Assembly: GCA_965205055.1 (NCBI GenBank)
Contig: OZ242030.1
Coordinates: 868,001 to 932,000, forward strand
Direction of reading: 5' to 3'
Length of the DNA: 64,000 nt
Source: CBDBBY01 sp965205055
GTDB taxonomy: Bacteria > Pseudomonadota > Alphaproteobacteria > Rhodobacterales > Rhodobacteraceae
Part shown: piece by piece, positions 17,777-27,219 of the stretch
Layout of the letters: every line of letters begins with the position of its first letter
Numbering within the stretch: position 1 is the first letter of the stretch
Program-made: the position numbers and the translations under genes
Notes under the pieces: generated by a model
The model's database searches: none
What the model saw: only the letters and a program-made list of their open reading frames with translations
What the model was told of the DNA's origin: nothing

Positions 17777-19183
17777 ATGGAAGCAGACGAAGTATTGGCG
17801 GCAATCAAGGAGGAGGACTGTAAATACGTCGATTTGCGTTTCACGGATCCTCGCGGAAAGCTGCAGCACGTGACATTGATCACCGCCGCGTTCGACGAGG
17901 ACATGCTGGAAGAAGGAATGATGTTCGACGGCTCGTCGATCGCCGGCTGGAAGTCGATCGAGGCTTCGGACATGAAATTGATGCCCGACCACAAATCGCT
18001 CTATTTCGACCCGTTCTACTCGGAGAAGACGGCCTGCCTGCACTGCTCCGTCGTCGAGCCGGACACGGGCGAAGCGTATGAGCGCGACCCGCGCGGGACG
18101 GCCGAAAAGGCGGAAGCCTATCTGAAATCGTCGGGAATCGGCGACAAGGCATTTTTCGGGCCGGAAGCCGAATTCTTCGTTTTCAGCGATGTCCGGTTCG
18201 CGAACACGATGAACAAGGTTTCTTTCAGCGTGGATGCCAGAGACGCGCCGTGGAATACCGACACTGAATTCATGGGCGGGAATACAGGACACCGTCCCGG
18301 AGTGAAGGGCGGATACTTCCCCGTGAACCCGGTCGACGCCGGACAGGACATGCGCTCGGAAATGCTTTCCACGATGCAAGAACTCGGCATGAACGTGGAC
18401 AAGCACCATCACGAGGTCGCTTCCTGCCAGCACGAGCTCGGCCTGATCCACTCGACGCTCACGGACCAAGGCGACCAGCTGCAGAAATACAAGTACGTCG
18501 TTCAGAACGTGGCGGATGCGTACGGCAAATCCGCCACCTTCATGCCGAAGCCGATCGCGGACGACAACGGAAGCGGCATGCATGTGAATATTTCCATCTG
18601 GAAGGACGACCGACCGCTTTTCGCAGGAAACAAATATGCCGACCTGAGCGACCACGCTCTTTGGTTCATTGCGGGCGTGCTCAAGCATGCCAAGACGCTC
18701 AACGCGTTCACCAATCCAACGACCAATTCTTACAAACGCCTTATCCCCGGGTTTGAAGCCCCCGTTCTCAGGGCATATTCCGCCAGGAACCGGTCCGGCT
18801 GCGTGAGAATCCCGTGGACGGAGAACCCGAAAGCCAAGCGCGTCGAAGCAAGATTCCCGGATCCCTGCGCCAATCCTTACTTGTGCTTCGCGGCGCTGCT
18901 GATGGCCGGCTTGGACGGGATAAGGAACAAGATTGATCCGGGCGAAGCGATGGACAAGAACCTTTACGATCTGCCGCCGGAAGAGCTTGAAGGCATTCCG
19001 ACAGTTTGCGGGTCGTTGCGGGAGGCGCTGGAATCGCTTGAGGGCGACAAGGACTTCCTGCTTGTCGGCGACGTGTTTACGAAGGACCAAATCGACGGGT
19101 ATTGCGAGCTGAAGTGGGAAGAAGTCTTCTCGTTCGAGCACACTCCTCATCCGGTCGAGTACCAGATGTACTACTCGGCATGA
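17777..19183 (+). CDS. glnA: Glutamine synthetase type I
   Basis: A 468-residue GSI enzyme that makes glutamine from glutamate, ammonia and ATP. Marks are MFDGSSIAGW, the metal-site GPEAEFFVF, NGSGMHVNISIW, NPTTNSYKRL, and the adenylylation site Tyr397 in KNLYDLPPEE, so it is the GSI-beta type regulated by GlnE. It follows glnB, and a perfect 13-bp hairpin lies just after its stop. Confidence 0.97.
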   Translation: MEADEVLAAIKEEDCKYVDLRFTDPRGKLQHVTLITAAFDEDMLEEGMMFDGSSIAGWKSIEASDMKLMPDHKSLYFDPFYSEKTACLHCSVVEPDTGEAYERDPRGTAEKAEAYLKSSGIGDKAFFGPEAEFFVFSDVRFANTMNKVSFSVDARDAPWNTDTEFMGGNTGHRPGVKGGYFPVNPVDAGQDMRSEMLSTMQELGMNVDKHHHEVASCQHELGLIHSTLTDQGDQLQKYKYVVQNVADAYGKSATFMPKPIADDNGSGMHVNISIWKDDRPLFAGNKYADLSDHALWFIAGVLKHAKTLNAFTNPTTNSYKRLIPGFEAPVLRAYSARNRSGCVRIPWTENPKAKRVEARFPDPCANPYLCFAALLMAGLDGIRNKIDPGEAMDKNLYDLPPEELEGIPTVCGSLREALESLEGDKDFLLVGDVFTKDQIDGYCELKWEEVFSFEHTPHPVEYQMYYSA

Positions 19184-19210
19184 TCGGCCATCAATTCACC
19201 GCTTGATGCT

Positions 19211-19243
19211 GCGGCGGCTTCGCTCACCATGCGAAGCCGCCGC
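19211..19243 (+). terminator. glnA: Strong hairpin after glnA
   Basis: GCGGCGGCTTCGC (19211-19223) pairs perfectly with GCGAAGCCGCCGC (19231-19243) around a 7-base loop, 27 bases after the glnA stop. The T-run after it is poor (ACTCGTATTTCG), but position and stem strength fit a terminator. Confidence 0.75.
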
Positions 19244-19400
19244 ACTCGTATTTCGCAAATGTTCAATGGGATTTGAAAAACGTGATCGAATGCAAGCTTG
19301 CATCGGACTTTATTTTTTGCGTTCATTTTATTGATCTTTAGAAATTCATGGATCTGCAGCCACATGACTATTCGCCGCGAACGTACGACTGCGAATTTCA

Positions 19401-20405
19401 ATGACGACGTCAAACAGCAAGCTTCTTGAAGCGACCGACCTTGAGGTCGTCTTCCGGATTCGATCCGGGGAGATTCATGCGGTCAATTCGGTGAGTTTCA
19501 GCTTGGAGCCGGGAGAAATCCTCGGCGTCGTCGGTGAATCGGGCTGCGGAAAGTCCGTGACGATGATGTCGATGCTCGGACTCTTGCCGTCGCCTCCCGC
19601 CGAGGTGCGGTCCGGCACCGTCATGTTCGATGGCCAAGATCTCCTGAAAGTCAGCGAGGACGAATTGCGCCAGATTCGCGGCGGCGATATTGGTTTCATC
19701 TTCCAGGATCCCATGACTTCGCTGAATCCCGTCTTCACGGTCGGATTCCAGCTTCGCGAGACGTTGCGTCGGCATCTCGGGATTTCAAGGCAGGAAGCGC
19801 GTGAGCGGTCGCTGGAACTTTTGAAGCTTGTCGGGATACCTGATGCGGAACGGAGGCTGAAGGACTATCCCCACCAGTTCTCGGGCGGCATGCGGCAAAG
19901 AGTCATGATCGCGATCGCGTTGGCCTGCGATCCCAAGCTGCTCATAGCCGACGAACCCACCACAGCGCTGGATGTGACCATTCAAGCCCAGATATTGGCT
20001 TTGGTCGGAGAATTGCGCGAGCGCCTTGGAATGGCCATTATTTGGATCACCCATGATCTCGGCGTAGTCGCCGGAATTGCTCACCGAGTCATCGTCATGT
20101 ATGCAGGCCAGATCGTGGAGTGCGCGACGGTCGACGAATTGTTCGAGAATCCCAAGCATCCCTACACGCGCGCGCTGCTGGAAACGGTGCCGGCTGTCAG
20201 AGGAAAACGCATGGAAAAGCTGCGGACCATCGGCGGGCAGACTCCACTGCTTACGAACAAGCCGGATTGCTGCAGCTTCCACCCGCGCTGCCGGCTTGCG
20301 CGTTCCCGCTGTACAAAGAAAGTGCCGGGCAAGGAAACCTTTTCCGGCGGTCACTACGCCGTGTGTTTCCGCGCATCGGAAACGGAAGCCGCGATAAATG
20401 CCTGA
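19401..20405 (+). CDS. Peptide/nickel-type ABC transporter ATPase, DppD-like
   Basis: A 334-residue ATPase of the oligopeptide/nickel group. Walker A is GESGCGKS, the signature FSGGMRQR, Walker B LLIADEPTTALD, and the switch His is in WITHDLG. A C-terminal cysteine-rich oligopeptide-transporter domain is visible (CSFHPRCRLARSRC), as in DppD/OppD, where these cysteines can hold an Fe-S cluster. It overlaps the next ATPase gene by 8 bases. It starts a complete importer operon: ATPase, ATPase, binding protein, two permeases. Confidence 0.92.
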   Translation: MTTSNSKLLEATDLEVVFRIRSGEIHAVNSVSFSLEPGEILGVVGESGCGKSVTMMSMLGLLPSPPAEVRSGTVMFDGQDLLKVSEDELRQIRGGDIGFIFQDPMTSLNPVFTVGFQLRETLRRHLGISRQEARERSLELLKLVGIPDAERRLKDYPHQFSGGMRQRVMIAIALACDPKLLIADEPTTALDVTIQAQILALVGELRERLGMAIIWITHDLGVVAGIAHRVIVMYAGQIVECATVDELFENPKHPYTRALLETVPAVRGKRMEKLRTIGGQTPLLTNKPDCCSFHPRCRLARSRCTKKVPGKETFSGGHYAVCFRASETEAAINA

Positions 20406-21432
20406 GTCCCTTTCGAGCAAAGCGCTGGTCGAATTGCGCAACTTGAAGGTTTATTTTCCTATCCATTCCGGGGTTTTCCGCAAGAAAACAGGCGATATCA
20501 AAGCGGTAGACGATGTGTCTTTGGACATATTCGCTGGCGAGACTCTCGGCCTCGTCGGAGAATCCGGATGCGGCAAGACGACCGCAGGCAGAGCGATCTT
20601 GCGACTTTGCGACATAACGGGCGGAACGATCAAGATCGACGGCAACGACCTGGCAAGCGCGCGCAGTTCCGAGATCCGGCGCGCGCGTCCGAAAATGCAA
20701 ATGATCTTCCAGGATCCGCAGGCCAGCCTGAATCCGCGCATGACGGTATCAGCGATAATCTCCGAGCCGATCGATGAGCATCTGTCCCTGTCGAAGGACG
20801 AGAAATTCAAGCGGGTATTCGAGATCATGGACTCAGTCGGATTGAGCCGACGGTATGCGGACAGGTATCCGCACGAATTTTCGGGCGGCCAGCGCCAAAG
20901 GATCGGAATAGCTCGCGCGCTTGCGCTGGAGCCGAAGCTGATCGTTTGCGACGAGCCTATCGCGGCGCTCGATGTTTCCATCCAGGCGCAGGTCGTGAAT
21001 CTTCTTGAAGATCTCCAGGAGAAACTGAACCTGACCTACTTGTTCATAAGCCATGATCTCGGAATGGTTCGACATATCGCTGATCGCGTCGCGGTCATGT
21101 ACCTTGGCCGAATCGTCGAAATCGCGCCCCGCGACATGCTTTATGGAACGCCGCTGCACCCCTACACCGAAGCGCTGCTGTCGGCTGTTCCGGAAGCCGA
21201 TCCGAAGATTGAGCGAAGACGCAAGCAAATCATCTTGCAAGGCGACGTGCCGTCGCCGTCAAATCCGCCTAAGGGCTGCAACTTTTGCACGCGATGTCCG
21301 AAAGTTATGGATATCTGCAAGACCGTCGTGCCGGAACTCACGGATATGGGGCAAGGCAGGCTTGCGGCTTGTCATCTCCATGCAACAACTCGCGAGGGCA
21401 TGGCCTCTTCGCAAGAGAAGACCTTCCACTGA
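20398..21432 (+). CDS. Peptide/nickel-type ABC transporter ATPase, DppF-like
   Basis: A 344-residue partner ATPase. Walker A is GESGCGKTT, the signature FSGGQRQR, Walker B IVCDEPIAALD (an Ile-Ala variant of the usual Val-Ser), and the switch His is in FISHDLG. The C-terminal domain has CNFCTRCPKVMDIC. It overlaps the DppD-like gene and ends 20 bases before the binding-protein gene. Confidence 0.92.
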   Translation: MPESLSSKALVELRNLKVYFPIHSGVFRKKTGDIKAVDDVSLDIFAGETLGLVGESGCGKTTAGRAILRLCDITGGTIKIDGNDLASARSSEIRRARPKMQMIFQDPQASLNPRMTVSAIISEPIDEHLSLSKDEKFKRVFEIMDSVGLSRRYADRYPHEFSGGQRQRIGIARALALEPKLIVCDEPIAALDVSIQAQVVNLLEDLQEKLNLTYLFISHDLGMVRHIADRVAVMYLGRIVEIAPRDMLYGTPLHPYTEALLSAVPEADPKIERRRKQIILQGDVPSPSNPPKGCNFCTRCPKVMDICKTVVPELTDMGQGRLAACHLHATTREGMASSQEKTFH

Positions 21433-21452
21433 ATCAAAAAGGAGACATCAAA

Positions 21453-23150
21453 ATGTTTGGAAGATTGTTGGCCCTATCGACTGCCGCAGCAGCAATGCTG
21501 GCTGCTGCAGCCCAGGCCGAACGCGGCTCGGACGGGCATGTGGGCATAATCTATTGGCAAGCTCCATCCATCTTGAACCCCTACCTTTCCGGGGGCACCA
21601 AGGACATCGAATCGTCCTCCTTGGTTATCGAGCCGCTTGCCCGCTACGATCAGGACGGCAACATGATGGCTTGGCTCGCCGAAAGCGTTCCGACCGTCGA
21701 AAACGGTGGCGTTTCAGCCGACTTGAAAAGCATCACGTGGGTTCTGAAAGATGGGTTGCTATGGTCTGACGGCACTCCCGTCACTGCGGAGGACGTCGTA
21801 TTCACTGCCGATTACTGCATGCATCCGGATAGCGGTTGCGCGCAATTGAACAAGTTCAACGATATATCCTCCATAGAGGCGACGGACGGAAAAACGATCG
21901 TCATCCAGTTCAGCGTGCCGAAACCGTTCCCGTACGGCGCTTTCGTCGGGGGGCAAACCCCGATCATCCAAAAGGCGCAATTCGCTGATTGCGTCGGCGC
22001 CCGCGCCCCGGAATGCACGAATGAAAACTTCAATCCGATCGGCACCGGACCGTTCAGGGTCACAGAGTTCAGGCCGAACGACGTGATTTCGATGGAAGCC
22101 AATCCGAACTATAGGGAGCCGGACAAGCCTGCCTTCGCCACATTGACCTTCAAGGGCGGCGGCGAAGCGACCGCGGCGGCCCGCGCGGTTCTTGAAACCG
22201 GCGAATTCGACTACGCATGGAACACGCAGCTGTCTCCCGAAGTCATTCAGAACATGGAGGCCGCAGGACAGGGCGTCGTAATTTCCGCATTCGGCACCTT
22301 GGTCGAGCGCCTGATGGTGAACCTTACGGATCCCAGCCCCACGCTCGGCGATGAACGGTCGACGCGGAAGCATCCGCATCCGTTTCTTTCCGACTTCAAT
22401 GTGCGCAAGGCGCTTTCGCTGGCGATCGACAGGGAATTGCTGGTCGAAATCGGATATGGAGCCGCCGGGCGGCCGACATGCAATGTTCTTCCTGCCCCGG
22501 CGATCTACAAGTCGACTGCGAACGACGCTTGCCTCGTCCAGGATATCGATCAAGCCAATCAATTGCTCGACGAGGCCGGTTGGGCCGTGGGCGGCGACGG
22601 CGTCAGGGAAAAAGACGGAGTCAGTATCTCAATCCTGTACCAGACATCGACGAACGCAGTCCGCCAGGACTTCCAGGCGTTGATAAAGCAATGGTGGTCG
22701 GAAATCGGCGTCGAGACTGAGCTGCGCAATCTGGATGCGTCCGTATTCTTCGGAGGCGATCCCGGCAGCCCCGACACTTACCAGAAATTTTTCGCGGACA
22801 TCGAAATGTACGCGAACAATTTCGACGGCACCGATCCGGAAGCTTACATGGGAAGCTGGGAGTGCGGCCGCGAGCCCAGCCCGGAAAGCCAATGGCAAGG
22901 CACCAACATGCCGCGCTACTGCAACAGCGAATACGACGATCTGATTGCCGAAATGGCCCGGACCGGAGAGCTGTCCGAGCGCGCGCGGCTTGCGAAGGCG
23001 ATGAACGACATGCTGATGCAAGAGTACGTGATCATTCCCCTTGTCGACCGAGGTCGCGTATCCGCGCATTCAAAAACGCTCGGCGGCGTTGTCCTGAATG
23101 TTTGGGATTCCGAACTGTGGAATGCGGCGGACTGGCATCGCAGCAATTGA
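21453..23150 (+). CDS. Family 5 ABC transporter substrate-binding protein
   Basis: A 565-residue periplasmic binding protein of the DppA/OppA family. The N-terminus is a Sec signal (MFGRLLALSTAAAAMLAAAA, cleavage near AQA). Family segments include LLWSDGTPVTAEDVVF, IGTGPFRVTEF and NVRKALSLAIDRELLV. Ligands of this family include peptides, nickel, opines and sugars; none can be assigned here. ATG 21453 has AAAGGAG 8-9 bases upstream, which excludes the longer frame that overlaps the ATPase gene. Confidence 0.9.
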   Translation: MFGRLLALSTAAAAMLAAAAQAERGSDGHVGIIYWQAPSILNPYLSGGTKDIESSSLVIEPLARYDQDGNMMAWLAESVPTVENGGVSADLKSITWVLKDGLLWSDGTPVTAEDVVFTADYCMHPDSGCAQLNKFNDISSIEATDGKTIVIQFSVPKPFPYGAFVGGQTPIIQKAQFADCVGARAPECTNENFNPIGTGPFRVTEFRPNDVISMEANPNYREPDKPAFATLTFKGGGEATAAARAVLETGEFDYAWNTQLSPEVIQNMEAAGQGVVISAFGTLVERLMVNLTDPSPTLGDERSTRKHPHPFLSDFNVRKALSLAIDRELLVEIGYGAAGRPTCNVLPAPAIYKSTANDACLVQDIDQANQLLDEAGWAVGGDGVREKDGVSISILYQTSTNAVRQDFQALIKQWWSEIGVETELRNLDASVFFGGDPGSPDTYQKFFADIEMYANNFDGTDPEAYMGSWECGREPSPESQWQGTNMPRYCNSEYDDLIAEMARTGELSERARLAKAMNDMLMQEYVIIPLVDRGRVSAHSKTLGGVVLNVWDSELWNAADWHRSN

Positions 23151-23163
23151 CGGATTGATTGCG

Positions 23164-23192
23164 CTCCCCGGAGGCAAACAGCCTCCGGGGAG
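23164..23192 (+). terminator. Hairpin between binding-protein and permease genes
   Basis: CTCCCCGGAGGC (23164-23175) pairs perfectly with GCCTCCGGGGAG (23181-23192) around AAACA. It sits 13 bases after the binding-protein stop and about 100 bases before the first permease, with no T-run. Attenuation or 3'-end protection of the binding-protein message is likely. Confidence 0.65.
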
Positions 23193-23294
23193 TGTGCATT
23201 GGATCCGATTCATGCACTACGCCGGTCACCTCGTCGGCAAGATGCCCGAACGGTACCGGACGCAGGCGATAGCGATTGACTCGGGTATCTGAAG

Positions 23295-24305
23295 ATGTTC
23301 CATTACACCATTCGCCGACTGATCATCGCGATACCAACGCTTCTCTTCATCAGCCTGATCCTTTTCCTGCTGCTTGATCTTGCCCCCGGCGATCCGACAG
23401 CGCAGCTGCCGTTGACAATTCCGCCCGAGGTAAAGGAAAAAATCCGCCAATCCCTGGGACTGGGCGAGCCGATCCACATCAGGTATTTGCTATGGCTCAA
23501 GCAGTTCTTCGTAAATGAGCCGCTCCATATCCTGGCCGAACTCACCGGGTGGGAGGGCCTATCCGGGGACCGCCAGCGCGTCATTTCCTGGCAAACCCGC
23601 TCGCCCGTCGTCGACATCGTGATGCAGCGTCTGCCGCAGACATTGTGGGTCGTGGGACTCTCCTACCTGTTCGGCGTCGCCATAGCTTTGCCGATCGGGA
23701 TAATCTCCGCGTATCGGCAGTACAGCTGGTTCGACCAGATTGGCACCTTCGTTTCGATGGTGGGGTTTTCGGTTCCGACCTTTTTCACGGGCGTGCTGCT
23801 GATCGTGGTCTTCTCCGTCCAGCTGGGCTGGTTTCCCTCGATATACGACACAACCCATTCGGTTACGGATTGGGACAGCTTCGTCGTCCAGATCAAGCAG
23901 ATGATCATGCCGGTATCGGTTCTCGCCCTGTACAACGCCTCGCAGATCAGCAGATTCATGCGGGCATCCATGCTCGACAATTTGAATCAGGATTACGTCA
24001 GGACCGCACGCGCGAAGGGTCTGACCGAAAAGGTCGTGGTCCTCATCCATGTGCTCAGAAATTCCATGATTCCGGTCGTCACCGTCGTGGCTCTCGGCAT
24101 TCCAACGGTCTTCGGGGGCGCGATCATCACGGAGCAGGTCTTCAAGGTGAACGGTCTGGGCCACATGCTGATCGCCGCGATTCAGGCCAACGACCTGCCG
24201 ACGGTCCAGACGCTCACATTCTTGTTCGCCGTGCTGATCGTCCTGTTCAATCTCATTGCCGATATCCTTTACGGCATCCTCGACCCGCGGATCCGCTATG
24301 ACTGA
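23295..24305 (+). CDS. ABC transporter permease, DppB-like
   Basis: A 336-residue inner-membrane permease. The N-terminal YTIRRLIIAIPTLLFISLI segment is the usual DppB start; about six membrane segments follow, with the cytoplasmic loop DYVRTARAKGL that contacts the ATPase. The stop overlaps the DppC-like start by 8 bases. Confidence 0.9.
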   Translation: MFHYTIRRLIIAIPTLLFISLILFLLLDLAPGDPTAQLPLTIPPEVKEKIRQSLGLGEPIHIRYLLWLKQFFVNEPLHILAELTGWEGLSGDRQRVISWQTRSPVVDIVMQRLPQTLWVVGLSYLFGVAIALPIGIISAYRQYSWFDQIGTFVSMVGFSVPTFFTGVLLIVVFSVQLGWFPSIYDTTHSVTDWDSFVVQIKQMIMPVSVLALYNASQISRFMRASMLDNLNQDYVRTARAKGLTEKVVVLIHVLRNSMIPVVTVVALGIPTVFGGAIITEQVFKVNGLGHMLIAAIQANDLPTVQTLTFLFAVLIVLFNLIADILYGILDPRIRYD

Positions 24306-25218
24306 GCAGTCGAATTCGCCCGCCCGCGAGAACGATGAAAGCCCGCGTTCGTACTGGCGCGACGTCTGGGATCAATTCAAAGTTCACAAGGGCGCGCTCT
24401 TCGGCACGGCATTTTTTGTTTTCGTCGTCGCCGCAGTCTTGTTCGGTCCGATGATCTGGGCGATCGATCCGCAATTCATCGACATCCGCGCGCGAAATCA
24501 AGGTCCGAACTTCCTCCATCCGCTCGGAACCGATCAACTCGGTCGCGACACTCTCGCGCGAGTTATGGCGGGCGGACGGGCATCGCTGGCCGTCGGGGTC
24601 ACAGCAATGCTGCTTGCATTGATCCTGGGGACGCTGATCGGCGTCATATCGGGATATATCAAATGGTTGGACGGTCTTTTCATGAGATTTACCGACCTTT
24701 TCCTTGCTCTGCCTCTGCTACCGCTGCTGCTTGTGATCATACTCTTGTTCCGCGACAAGCTCAGAGCTCAGTTCGGCCCCGAAGCGGGGATCTTCATTCT
24801 GGTCGTGTTCGTGATCGGAATAACCAGCTGGATGCAGACCGCTCGCATCGTGCGGGGAGACGTCCTGACGCTCAAGGAGCGCGAATTCGTTCTGGCGGCA
24901 AGGTCGGTCGGCACTCCTTGGCATCGGATCATCACCCGCCACATATTGCCCAATGTTCTTTCGCCGATTATGGTTTCCGCCACCCTGGGGATCGCCAATG
25001 CGATCATCACGGAGTCCGCATTGTCCTTCCTCGGCCTCGGCTTTCCGTCCGATTTCCCGACATGGGGCCGACTTCTGTACGACTCGACCGATTATCTTCA
25101 GCAGTACCCTGAACGCGTATTGTGGCCGGGCTTGGCGATATCGCTGACGGTTCTTTCCGTCAATTACATGGGTGACGGTTTCAGGGATGCGCTTGATCCG
25201 CGCATCAGAGGACGCTGA
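24298..25218 (+). CDS. ABC transporter permease, DppC-like
   Basis: A 306-residue inner-membrane permease. It has an N-terminal cytoplasmic stretch, a first membrane segment (LFGTAFFVFVVAAVLFGPMI), the family motif HPLGTDQLGRD, the loop EFVLAARSVGTP and LSFLGLGFP. ATG 24298 overlaps the DppB-like stop; the longer frame is not needed. It ends the importer operon. The 258 bases after it show only a weak hairpin. Confidence 0.9.
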   Translation: MTEQSNSPARENDESPRSYWRDVWDQFKVHKGALFGTAFFVFVVAAVLFGPMIWAIDPQFIDIRARNQGPNFLHPLGTDQLGRDTLARVMAGGRASLAVGVTAMLLALILGTLIGVISGYIKWLDGLFMRFTDLFLALPLLPLLLVIILLFRDKLRAQFGPEAGIFILVVFVIGITSWMQTARIVRGDVLTLKEREFVLAARSVGTPWHRIITRHILPNVLSPIMVSATLGIANAIITESALSFLGLGFPSDFPTWGRLLYDSTDYLQQYPERVLWPGLAISLTVLSVNYMGDGFRDALDPRIRGR

Positions 25219-25476
25219 CGAGATACTGTCGGTGCTCGCCGACATTCTTGGACGACAGATTTTGCAGGCACTTCAAATTGGCGGAACCAACCCATTTGAT
25301 CAAGAGGATTTACCTGAAGGCCAAAAATTCAACTCGGCAAATCGGGTCAAACCGGCAGATCACTTGGAAAACCTGTTCCATCTCGTAAGTTGACAGCCAA
25401 CTTGATGTCAATACTCTGCAGCTCAGGTGAAGAATGATCACGAATTGCCATATCCGAACAAGAGATTGGACACGGA

Positions 25477-26307
25477 ATGCAAAATTTATTGCGGATCACG
25501 ATGGCGCAGATGAATTCCTCCAACGGGCACGAAGGCAACATCTCATCACTTCGAGCATTGGCTGCGTCATGCGCCGGAGCGAAGTGCGACCTCCTCGCAT
25601 TGCCCGAAGCGTCAGGGCTGATGAACATGGATATTCAAAGCGCGCTTTCCATAACAACCGATGAGGAACGCGATCCCTATATCTCAGCTTGCAAAGAAGC
25701 GGCGCAATTCCACAAGATTTGGATACACATTGGCTCGACGCCCGTGCAAACAAACGGAAAGCTGCACAACAGATCTCTATTGATTGACGACGCCGGACAA
25801 GTTCGCGCTCGATACGACAAGATACATCTTTTCGACGTCTTCTTGGATGGCAAGCCTGCATCGATTGAATCCGAACGCTATGCTTCGGGAGACAAGGCAG
25901 TCGTGGTGGATACGCCTTGGGGACTTTGGGGGATGACGATCTGCTACGATTTGCGGTTTCCCCAACTCTACAGGGAATATGCGAAACTCGGCGTGACAGT
26001 CGTGTTCGCTCCGTCCGCATTCACCGTACCGACAGGGCGGGCGCACTGGGAAGCTTTGTTGCGAAGCCGAGCCATTGAGAACGGATGCTGGTTCGTCGCG
26101 GCGGCGCAGGTCGGGAAGCATGACGACGGCCGCACCACCTACGGCCATTCCTTGATCGTAAGCCCGTGGGGCGAGATAGCAGTCGATTTGGGCGGTTTCG
26201 CCACCGGCCACGCTACCACCAAATTGGATTTGGAGCGGGTGCAGTCGGCTCGGAGTCAAATTCCGTCGCTCGCGAATGAAAAGCCTTACACGATTGTGAA
26301 CGAATGA
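25477..26307 (+). CDS. Carbon-nitrogen hydrolase (nitrilase superfamily amidase)
   Basis: A 276-residue cytoplasmic amidase of the Nit1/Nit2-like branch. The Glu-Lys-Cys triad is complete: Glu44 (LPEASG), Lys115 (YDKIHLFD) and Cys156 (ICYDLRFP). This branch includes omega-amidase and deaminated-glutathione amidase; true nitrilases are longer. It could release ammonia from small amides, which would complement the nitrile hydratase at 15418 that makes amides, but a metabolic link is only inferred. The start ATG 25477 gives the family's normal N-terminus. Confidence 0.85.
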   Translation: MQNLLRITMAQMNSSNGHEGNISSLRALAASCAGAKCDLLALPEASGLMNMDIQSALSITTDEERDPYISACKEAAQFHKIWIHIGSTPVQTNGKLHNRSLLIDDAGQVRARYDKIHLFDVFLDGKPASIESERYASGDKAVVVDTPWGLWGMTICYDLRFPQLYREYAKLGVTVVFAPSAFTVPTGRAHWEALLRSRAIENGCWFVAAAQVGKHDDGRTTYGHSLIVSPWGEIAVDLGGFATGHATTKLDLERVQSARSQIPSLANEKPYTIVNE

Positions 26308-26362
26308 TGAATCAGCAAGGATTGCTCAAGTTGAAACCATCAAGAATCAAAGAGGTATATCG

Positions 26363-26520
26363 ATCAAAAAAATTCTGGAACTTGCGGCGGTCGCGTTGAC
26401 GTCCGCCGTGGCAGCGGATTTGAATCCGACGACTAGCTGAAAATTACGACAACCGTGGAAGATCTGTTGCCGAATTTGGATCCTGAGTCCATCGCAACAA
26501 AGGTACATGGCGCGACATGA
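26363..26520 (+). pseudogene. Remnant of a secreted-protein gene
   Basis: From ATC 26363 the frame reads IKKILELAAVALTSAVAAD, a textbook signal peptide, preceded by AGAGG at proper spacing. The start codon would have been ATG with one base changed. The frame stops at 26438-26440 and an overlapping frame continues (LKITTTVEDLLPNLDPES) until the inverted-repeat element begins at about 26487. It looks like the 5' end of a decayed binding-protein or lipoprotein gene cut by an insertion. It is too short for family assignment. Confidence 0.35.
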
Positions 26521-26797
26521 GGTCGGCTTTGATCGTTGTGACCAAGGGAACCCCCGATGGGTTCCCTTGGCGAATTGTTCCGCCCGACGACTTATGAACC
26601 GTCGTACGCATAAGTGCGCCCGTGTTTCGACGGACCCACGTACGCAGCGATCTCGATTCCTTGGCAGCAAGGAAAAAACAGCGCCGGAGCGGATTGCAAG
26701 ATTGGAGCCTCAAAGCCGCCCGGCGGATTGCAAGGCCGACCTCGTGTCGCGCCATGTACCTTTGTTGCGATGGACCCACCTTTGTTGTGATGGACCC
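26487..26797. mobile_element. Small inverted-repeat element (MITE-like or IS remnant)
   Basis: A 41-bp segment at 26487-26527 recurs inverted at 26735-26775 with one mismatch. The right side carries an extra tandem 20-bp copy of the end sequence (26758-26777 and 26778-26797, one mismatch). GATCCTG at 26479-26485 and 26798-26804 could be a target duplication. Inside lies a perfect 12-bp hairpin (26542-26553 with 26559-26570). No transposase is encoded. It may be a non-autonomous or internally deleted insertion element; family unknown. Confidence 0.65.
26542..26570. terminator. Perfect hairpin inside the inverted-repeat element
   Basis: CCAAGGGAACCC pairs perfectly with GGGTTCCCTTGG around CCGAT. 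No T-run follows. It may be a structural part of the mobile element rather than a transcription signal. Confidence 0.45.
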
Positions 26798-26974
26798 GAT
26801 CCTGCAATGGGCATTTCCGGGACGGTCAGGAAATAGCAGCTTATTGAAAGAGAATCTTGATTGCCACTGCGCGCGAACAATGGTTGCAGGTCATCTCTTG
26901 GGCTTCGCCTGCACGCCTCGGATTGACATTACGGCATTGAAATCGCTCTTGCGCAGGCTATAAGGTCCAATCAC

Positions 26975-27064
26975 GGAGAGGTGGCCGAGCGGTCGAAGGC
27001 GCACGCCTGGAACGCGTGTAGGCGGGAAACCGCCTCCAGGGTTCGAATCCCTGTCTCTCCGCCA
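26975..27064 (+). tRNA. tRNA-Ser (anticodon GGA)
   Basis: A 90-base class II tRNA. The acceptor stem GGAGAGG pairs with the segment ending CTCTCC, followed by discriminator G and an encoded CCA (27062-27064). The anticodon stem CACGC/GCGTG encloses CTGGAAC with anticodon GGA. A long variable arm (GGCGGGAAACCGCC region) and the T-loop GTTCGAATC are present, as expected for tRNA-Ser. Confidence 0.96.
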
Positions 27065-27219
27065 TTTCCAGTTTGCCGATCAACAAGCTGACAGCATTCG
27101 CTCTGTTGAATGTTTATGCCCTGCCATCTTTCGTGTGGATTGTGCGGCGGCGAAAGCCGCAATATTGAAGCAATACTCTCGAAAGACACCGGAGCAATCT
27201 ACACTCCATCCGGCTTTCG

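Noticed and set aside
17684..19150. A 488-codon open frame antisense to glnA
   Set aside because: It mirrors the codon structure of glnA, a certain gene; its translation is Arg/His/Val-rich without family motifs.
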